Origin: Pollenia angustigena
Taxonomy: Eukaryota > Arthropoda > Insecta > Diptera > Polleniidae
Assembly: GCA_930367215.1 (NCBI GenBank)
Contig: OV884059.1
Location: 153,324,511-153,388,510, forward strand
DNA: 64,000 bases
Direction: 5' to 3'
The notes beneath the pieces are model-generated. The model had not been told where the DNA came from. It made no database searches and saw only the letters and a program-made list of their open reading frames with translations. Position 1 is the first letter of the stretch. Every line of letters starts with the position of its first letter. Position numbers and translations under genes: made by a program. Shown here piece after piece: positions 57,189 to 64,000 of the stretch.

Positions 57189-58154
57189 CCCAGCGGGAAA
57201 ACTCAGAAGACCTTTTTACTTCAGGCCTTTTTAAAGGCCTGCTTAAAAATTTTTTTGATTTAATTCATATTCTTACGTAACAGCTAAAGAATGCCTCATA
57301 GAAGGCCTCGGCTCTTTGGTATGAGAAGCGAGAAAAGAAGGAGTAACATTTTTTGTTTTGTTTTTTTTTGCACAAGCAAAAGCAAAAGAATTCAGATCCC
57401 TTTACAAAAACAAAGTTAAATATGCTGTAAATCATTTTAGTTGAAGTGGAACAGAGAAAGAGTAAAATTTTTTGTTTTGCTTTTTTTCAGATCCCGTTAT
57501 AAAAACAAAGTAACAAAGTAGGTGCATATTAAAATACAAAATAAAAACAATAATGTAAATCATTTTAGTTGAGTTTTGTCCATTAAGGAAGATAGGTACT
57601 TGTGCTTAAAAGTTTTTTTTTTATTATAGGTATGCTTTTATTTACAATGTTTAGCAAATTTGATTATTTCAATAAAAAAATAGGTATCACATGTGTTATT
57701 AAACCACAATAAGTTTAATAAAATATATAAACATACGTTACATGAAGCCTATTCAGTCTTCTAATTTCATTTGTAAGGAAATATTCCTTAATGTTTTAGA
57801 CTGATAGCCCTTCAATATGACCTTTAATGCATTTGTAGAAGGATGGTCTGAAAGGCCTTTTAAAAGCCATTAATTGAAAGGCCTTTTAACATACCTTTCT
57901 TAAAAGCCCTTCAAGATAACCTTTTTGCTAAGGCCTTTTGAAAATCATTCTCTGGAAAGCCTTCTAAGAGCCATTTATTTGAAGGCCTTTAAGAAGCTCT
58001 GGGGAAGAATGGAAAGCGGAAGACCTTCTCCGCAATGACAACGCGTGTAAAAAAGATATGAGTATGGAATGGAGCGAGAAGGCCTTGTTTATCCAAAAGA
58101 AGGGGTACAGAGGCCTTCTGGAAGGCCTCCGTACTCCTTCTTTTTCCCGCTGGG
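57189..58154. mobile_element. TA-flanked element packed with AGGCCTT motifs
   Basis: CCCAGCGGGAAAA is inverted at the right (TTTTTCCCGCTGGG), with TA at 57187-57188 and 58155-58156. The 966-bp interior contains more than a dozen (A)AGGCCTT or AAGCC(C)TT motifs in both orientations, concentrated at 57220-57310 and 57850-58135. No transposase. Superfamily uncertain. Confidence 0.65.
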
Positions 58155-58156
58155 TA

Positions 58157-58539
58157 ATGTTCCATATATGCTACCATTCGTGCGAGTTTTTGTTACATTC
58201 TAAAAATATATGCAAAAATGTGAGAAGTTGTCGTTTTCCTTTCTAAACATGTTGCAACAATAAATTGCAAATTTGTTCCATTTTTTACCCGCAGTTTTAA
58301 ATGAGTGTGAGATAATACCCTTTTTTGCATCTGCATAAAGTACTTTTTTATGCAAGCAAGTATTTTTTTTCTTGTGTTTGCGGACAATTTGCGTTATATT
58401 GTGATTTTTAGTTATATTGGGATGGATATAAAAACTTTTTGTTTTTCGTTTGTTTTCCTTTAATCAAATAATTATATTTTTTTTGTCGCCAAATTTTTAA
58501 CAACAGCTGACTTTAATTATTGAAAATCAGTGCTGTTAA
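58157..58539. other. Non-coding sequence
   Basis: Nothing recognised beyond short shadow ORFs. Confidence 0.3.
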
Positions 58540-58760
58540 CGCTTATTGGAATTGTAAGAAAATCTAATGTTGAAAATTACTACAAGCGTGGTGAATATTG
58601 TTTTAGTACAAACTTTGCATTCAATATTTAACACGCCAAATACACATTAGTGTTGAGTGTAAAACGTAGCTATTATTTTGTTCCATTGTAATTTAGAAAA
58701 ATGTATCACTTTCTAAGGCTTCGTGAAACCTAATAAATATATTACACAACTATTATGCAT
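58540..58760. repeat. Repeat paralogous to 50850-50888 plus 51752-51900
   Basis: GTGGTGAATATTGTTTTAG continues directly into TTTGCATTCAATATTTAACA and TTATTTTGTTCCATTG. In the other copy the two MITEs (50889-51371, 51379-51752) interrupt this point. It therefore acts as an empty-site relative. Confidence 0.55.
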
Positions 58761-59025
58761 CATTATTTTTTAGAAAAGAAAACACCATTAATAAGAAAAT
58801 TTTTGTCGGTGAAATAAATTTTCATAAAATAAATTAACTGCCATTTTCAACGTTTCGGGATAAGGCTTGGGGTTACATAAACGGTATTTTTGTTAATTAC
58901 ACTGTGCAACAAAGTTCGGGTAATCGCCGCCAGCCTCAAAACTTGCAACGCGAAATGAAAGTAGACTACTAGTAGAGCAAATCTGACAAAGGGGTTTGAA
59001 AAATTAGCTCGGGCTCCTGGAATAT

Positions 59026-59625
59026 TGGCCCTAAACTTTTTGAATTTTTTGAAACGGCGTTTGGTATAAGTCAAAAACCAAAAAATTATACTAAATGTAC
59101 TTCTGAGCTAAAAAATAATCTCCGATGTCTTCAGTAGAATCGTATTGCGATTCTTTTCTTAGAATTTATTAACCCTCTAACTCTCATTTTAAGGGGTTAT
59201 TTTTGTCCTTTTTCCCAACTCTTACACAAAATTATACTAAAACGGCACTTTTAAAAGGGAAAATGTTCTTTGAATATTCACTAGGGGTCATCAAAAACCA
59301 AAAGTTCGTGAAATGTATCTAAAACGAATTCTCCAAATTTCGGGCATTGACATTTTTGAATTTCTTGAAAAGGCGTTTGGTACAAACCAAAAAAATATAC
59401 TTAATGTACTTCTGACATAAAAGACTATTTTAGATGTCTTCAGTATAATTGTATGGCGATTCTTTTCAAAGAATATATTAACCCTCTAACACACATTTTA
59501 AGGGGTAATTTTTGTCCTTTTTTAACAATGCTAAAACGGCACGTTAGAGGGTAAAAATGCTCTACGAATATTTTCTGCATCAAATTTCACTAGGGGTCTT
59601 CTAAGACCAAAAAATCGTGCAATGT
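59026..59625. repeat. Two-unit ~0.3-kb tandem repeat
   Basis: Unit 1 (about 59026-59330) and unit 2 (about 59335-59625) share GGCGTTTGGTA, AATGTACTTCTGA, GATGTCTTCAGTA, AACCCTCTAAC and CACTAGGGGTC in the same order, with about 80% identity. Non-coding. Confidence 0.6.
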
Positions 59626-59712
59626 ATGTATGCATTTTTTTAATATTTCGAAAATCTGTTTTACATACATTGCAATTTTTTGGCCTTACACATTTATTTG
59701 GTCTTACACATA

Positions 59713-60022
59713 CACTGTAATGTTTTCACAAAATTCGAATTTGGACTAGTCCCGAAAAGCACTTTCACTTTAATAAATCCCATACAAATATTTTTTGTAA
59801 AACATAATAATACATGTTGATGTGGTTACACGAAAATTATTAAATGTGTAGTTTATAGAAGACGAGCGCCTTACTCGTCCGTTCAACTTACATTTAAAAC
59901 AAAAACAAAATTTCGAAATTTGTATTATTATGTTTTACAAAAAATATTTGTATGGGATTAATTAAAGTGAAAGTGCTTTTCGGGACTGGTCCAAATTCGA
60001 ATTTTGTGAAAACATTACAGTG
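59713..60022. repeat. Hairpin element, ~100-bp arms
   Basis: CACTGTAATGTTTTCACAAA on the left is inverted at the right; pairing continues about 100 bp with only a few mismatches, leaving about 110 bp between arms. No clear target duplication. CACTGT ends could fit several superfamilies. Confidence 0.65.
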
Positions 60023-60049
60023 TTGTAAAATTTGTTGGAAAAGCACTCA

Positions 60050-60145
60050 GTTTTTAAGTGCTTTTTATACAAATTTAACTACACAATCAAAACCACTCAA
60101 CTCTTAAGTACTTTTCATACTAATTTTACTAAACAATCAATCGCC
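60050..60145. repeat. Two-unit ~51-bp tandem repeat
   Basis: CACTCAGTTTTTAAGTGCTT... and CACTCAACTCTTAAGTACTT... each continue with ACACAATC/AAACAATC. Confidence 0.45.
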
Positions 60146-61576
60146 TGCCATACGAAAACCGCACATAAGTTTTAATTTTTGGAATAGAGTATAATCTCTC
60201 TGTTAATGGACATCCCCTTTCGACGGAGACTGTACTCTGCAGTTTTCGAAAGTAAATAATTGAGTACTTTTGAGTACATATCAACTCTGTACGGACCCAT
60301 TGGTGTTCGGTCATGAGAGATTCCCTTCTATATCGAAAGATCGAAATCATACGGATATATTTTTATTATTTTTATTTATGTAACTTATTTGTGTTTAAAA
60401 AGATACTTGTTGTCCTTTTGCATAATTCCATTTGTATAAACTTAGAATCAAAAAAGGGTCTGATTAAGAAACAAATATTCTGCAGAAAACGACAGTTTTG
60501 ACGAAAAATCTCGCAACGGCTGAGTTTTGGAGTCGAAATTTACCATACATACTTTTTAAGGTCTTATCAAAGGGTCTCCGAAGATGGGTGCTGAGTCTTT
60601 AAGAGGTCCTTGATGAAGCTCTAGACGATCTGGGAAAGGGAATACAAAAATTGAATTCTTAATGCATTTTTGTTTAATTTTACCAAAAATCAAAAAACAT
60701 AAAACTTTTATCAAGGTTTTCTTGGGAGTCAAAAAATTTTATATGGTTTAAGTCATAAAAGGTTACATTTAAATAAATATTTATTTGCTTAAAGGGCATT
60801 CTGCCGAGTATTTGTCTATACACTTTATAATCAAATGACATATTTGCCAAAAAAAAAAAAAAAAAAAAATAGATGTCCTTAAGGGTCCGCAAAGCAAAAA
60901 TCTTATTAACACTGTCTTTACACATGCAAGTAACTACTTACTAATGTCATACAAGTTGCATGAATGTTTACACAGTCAAGTGGAAGTTCCTTATAAACCA
61001 GAGTTACCAAGTGCGAAACAGAGTTTTATTTCTAAATAAACAGTTGGCATTAAAAATTATTATAACTTTTTCTAATTCTATTGATGTTTTTAAATTTAAA
61101 TCAATTGCCTTCTTTTTTATATTCGCAAAAAAGATAACAAACATTTTTAAATATACTTAAAACAGTAAAAACTATATAATTGTTTCCGCAAGCAAGTAAA
61201 TTTGGTTACACCGTTTATTTTTTTGACATTTACCTTGCAGCCACACATTCAAGTTTTTCTTGATAGTCTTTAACATATACTGCTTTTCAAAATTTACTTA
61301 AATTGGCTGTACTCAATTTGTAAGCAATTTACTTTCAAGATGTCATAAAAAAACAATTTATAAAGAAAAACATGTTATCAGCCGTTAATTGAAAGTAGAA
61401 TTGCCAAACAAATGGAAAGGTCAAATTGAAAGCCATCTCGTGGTCTGTTTAACAAGATTTAGTGTGTTAGTAAAAAAGTAAGAGTGTATTGCAAATTGTA
61501 AGGCAAAACTTGATCGTCCAAGTTAATTACTGAAAGGTTCAAAAAATCACTGTCTTCAGAAATGTCTTGCAAGTTG
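60146..61576. other. Non-coding; CAAGT-rich
   Basis: GCAAGT/ACTTGC motifs are frequent at 60925-61580 and continue after the hAT-like element (63232-63300). No gene was identified. Confidence 0.35.
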
Positions 61577-61869
61577 GCTGCAAGCACTGTTGCCAACTTT
61601 TTTTGAACACATCCCGCCAAATCGGACTTCAAAACCGCTAGAAACCGCTAAATATTTAATTTAGCGGGAATATTCTTAAAAATACCGCCAAAACCTAAAC
61701 ATTTTTAAGTTTTATATAAATCTAGATATGTGTTGCTTTTTTAAAGGTATGTATATGACTCTCAAATTACGTTTCCAACTTCCCCATCTATTTTTTCCCA
61801 AAAAAAAGGTTAAAGTGAAATATTCGGCTGTGCCTAATCTTTAATACCCTACACATACCGTTAGAAAAT

Positions 61870-62300
61870 TTCCGGAGTGGTCTTTATATGGGACATATGG
61901 TAAATTTTAGGCCGATCTTCAAACATTTTGAACAGGTTATTTATAGTCTTATAAAACTATGACTGACCAAATGTTATAAAAATAGAACACAGATTGAGAG
62001 AGTTTAGGTTTTACGCGTACTTCAGCTTTTTCCGAGAGTGGGCTTTATATGAGGCTAATGGTAAGCTATGGACCGATCGGCACGAAAGTTGACAGTGTCA
62101 TTTATTGTCATACAAATTTGTGACAGACCAAAAATTATTATAATAGCAATATTTGTTACCGTTTTAGGTGTACAAAATGTTTTAAGATAGTGGGCTTTAT
62201 ATGATGCCTATCGTTAATTATAGACCGATCTTCACGAAAATTAACATTATGATTTTTAGTCATATTTGTGCAAAATCTTATACCAATATACGCATTCCGC
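61870..62300. repeat. Three-unit ~155-bp tandem repeat
   Basis: GGKCTTTATATGRGRC...ATGGTAA..TA..GACCGATC occurs at about 61880, 62040 and 62193. A TATACCC..GTGGTGGTGGATAAA end at 62545-62582 recalls the 3' end of the GGTCAAGCCCGACC repeats, so this may be a related dispersed repeat. Confidence 0.55.
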
Positions 62301-62772
62301 CACTAGTTACGCTAGTTTTTATACATTTAGATTTATAAATCTTTTCCTACTGAACCGATTTTGCTGGATTTCAATCCCAAACTGCTTAGGAAAACTAGAA
62401 ACAAATTGATGCCAATATTGATTCTTTTTTTAAACTAAAGGACATGGCTAAATGGACTTAGAATTACTCAAGGACCCAGAATATATGTACTTTATGGGGT
62501 CTAAGATGAATATTAAACAGTTTCACCCGGAATGACAAACTTTGTATACCCTTATCAAACCTAGTTGTGGTGGTGGATAAACCAATTCCTTTATAAAAAC
62601 GCAAAAAAGTTTATAACATATACGCTATATTATTTGCCGTTTTAAGCAACTAGATAAAATTTAGTGAATTATATTGCTTGACATATATCGAGACAATTAA
62701 GATTAATACCTTACCTTTTGTTTTAAAATTTTAAGCAAGCTTAAAGTTGCGAATTGTCACATACAGCCCTAA

Positions 62773-62913
62773 CATAGCGTCTTCACCTGACAATTTTTGG
62801 TCATACCAAACGTCAAACTTCATATTAAAAAAACGCTGACAAAAAATTTCGAGTTTTTTTATATAGACTTTGACGTTTGGTGTGACAAAACTTTGTCAGC
62901 TGAAGACGCTATG
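62773..62913. repeat. TAA-flanked PIF/Harbinger-like MITE
   Basis: CATAGCGTCTTCACCTGACA and the inverted right end (complement CATAGCGTCTTCAGCTGACA) enclose 141 bp, flanked by TAA at 62770-62772 and 62914-62916; pairing extends through ACCAAACGTCAAA. Confidence 0.7.
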
Positions 62914-63231
62914 TAACAAAATACTAACTGAAAATCGAAAAAAATGTCACACACAATAATCAGTTCACTAAACTTACAAAAGTACGTAAAACCCTGAACA
63001 TTAACAAGTAGTTTTTAGCCAGAAAAACAAAAAAACTTAATAACAAAAATTAAAAAATCTGTAAATTTAAAATTTAAAAAAGGTTTTGGTAGCGAAATTG
63101 AGCCGCTGAGAGATGTTTAAAAATCGCTAAATTTCCCGCTTACCGCTAAAACGTATTTTTTCCCGCGATTGACAGTTTAAAAACGCTAGATTTAGCGGGA
63201 AAATCTCTAAATTGGCAACAGTGGCTGCAAG

Positions 63232-64000
63232 TACGAAAAATTGCACTTGCTTGAGTAACTGCCAGGTAAAGTGAGTTTCTGCTTATGAACTAGCAATTTC
63301 GGAAGGCAATACTGTGCGAATAGCTGCCAAAATTCTAAAACTTAAAAGTTAGAATTTGACCACTTGCCCTTAATTATATTCAATCACATATGGCATAAAG
63401 TAAAATCGTTTTGTCTCTTAATAAAACTTAAGATTTATCCCCATTCCCCACAATGTGGCTGTTTTTGTGACTTTAAAATTCCCTAAAAATCCGCATAATC
63501 TGGCTACACGAATTGAGTGAATGATCAAAAGAGTGCAATGATCTTAAAATACGAAGAAGAAGAAAACTTAACGAAAACAAAAACAATAAAAATAACATTT
63601 AACTTTAAAAAGGGGAGGAGGAAAATACGGAAAAATCAGACACATGGATACATTAAAACATTTAAATGTGTAGAAAATATTTAAATGTAGGAAACTGAAG
63701 TTCGACCAAAAATCGAATAAGTACCTAAAAACAGCTGATTTAAATGCAAAGAATCAATAAGCCATAAATATAAATTGTTTTTTAATTTAATTTATTAAAT
63801 TAACTAAAAGAAATGATTAATTTTTGTCTGAAAAATTTTGTTGATAGTACTTGTTTTTCCCCCACTTCTTTATTTGTTTGATTTTCCAATAAGATTTTTT
63901 TGCCAACTTTGCAGATTCAGCCAGCTTCTTCGCACTCTTCTGCACAACACAAAAACTCAAAAATATGCTCTCCATTTGTTTGCACACTCTTTTACAGATT
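63232..64000. other. Non-coding sequence to the window end
   Basis: No reading frame, inverted repeat or motif that I can support. Confidence 0.35.

Larger units (their letters stand above)
61585..63223. mobile_element. hAT-like element with perfect 8-bp duplication
   Basis: CACTGTTGCCAA is exact at both ends (inverted TTGGCAACAGTG), flanked by GCTGCAAG at 61577-61584 and 63224-63231. Subterminal TTTAGCGGGAA / CCCGCTAAA motifs are clustered at both ends. 1639 bp with no transposase; the interior has a ~0.155-kb tandem repeat (61870-62300) and a TAA-flanked MITE (62773-62913). Confidence 0.85.

Noticed and set aside
1..64000. CRISPR arrays, phage, operons or other bacterial systems
   Set aside because: The window has eukaryotic gene structure and insect transposons; the direct repeats seen are satellite or transposon repeats without spacer organisation.

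Overview
The window looks like an AT-rich, transposon-dense stretch of a higher-fly genome. The GT-AG intron of about 70 bp, the TATA-type insect promoter and the range of Tc1/mariner, hAT, Transib, PIF/Harbinger-like and non-LTR remnants all fit a dipteran, plausibly a calyptrate (blowfly or house-fly type). That placement is inference; no sequence here names a species. I found no rRNA, functional tRNA, CRISPR or bacterial-type feature.

Only one convincing host gene is present: a two-exon gene at 8412-9121 (+) for a small secreted, helical, cysteine-containing protein, complete with TATA box, short intron and polyadenylation signal. A possible 120-bp terminal exon lies at 36870-36989 (-), and a 68-codon orphan ORF at 35636-35842 (-). 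Almost everything else is mobile-element sequence. From 1 to 16.5 kb there are short inverted-repeat elements (two copies of an 0.81-kb CACACAG-ended element in opposite orientation on either side of the gene), a pogo-like element, an RTE-like LINE fossil, and two fossil transposase genes sharing an SD(G/S)C..QN(R/K)N signature.

The centre (16.5-34.2 kb) is a nested structure. An outer hAT-like element (16543-26114) contains an inner hAT-like element (17771-25729). The inner one contains an internally deleted mariner-like gene, split by two adjacent Transib-type elements: 18122-20561 (non-autonomous) and 20567-24782 (with transposase). Transib transposases are the relatives of RAG1. The two elements lie end to end and share one 5-bp target duplication, giving CGCCG-[A]-CGCCG-[B]-CGCCG and the junction CACTGTG-CGCCG-CACAGTG. 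The transposase keeps the three candidate catalytic acidic residues and the zinc-binding C..C and H..H positions, but is broken by one frameshift. The right-hand 7.5 kb (19301-26778) is then repeated in tandem (26785-34234) at near identity, so the broken Transib occurs twice.

From 34 to 64 kb there is a series of separate insertions: TTA/TAA-flanked MITEs, tRNA-derived SINE-like sequences, a 5'-truncated LINE inserted in a CACGCAG-ended element (45008-47516), hAT-like elements at 47567-49694, 53429-55301 and 61585-63223 (the last two with perfect 8-bp duplications), a TA-flanked AGGCCTT-rich element (57189-58154), and tandem and hairpin repeats. Coordinates of element ends were read by eye from terminal inverted repeats (TIRs) and target-site duplications (TSDs).
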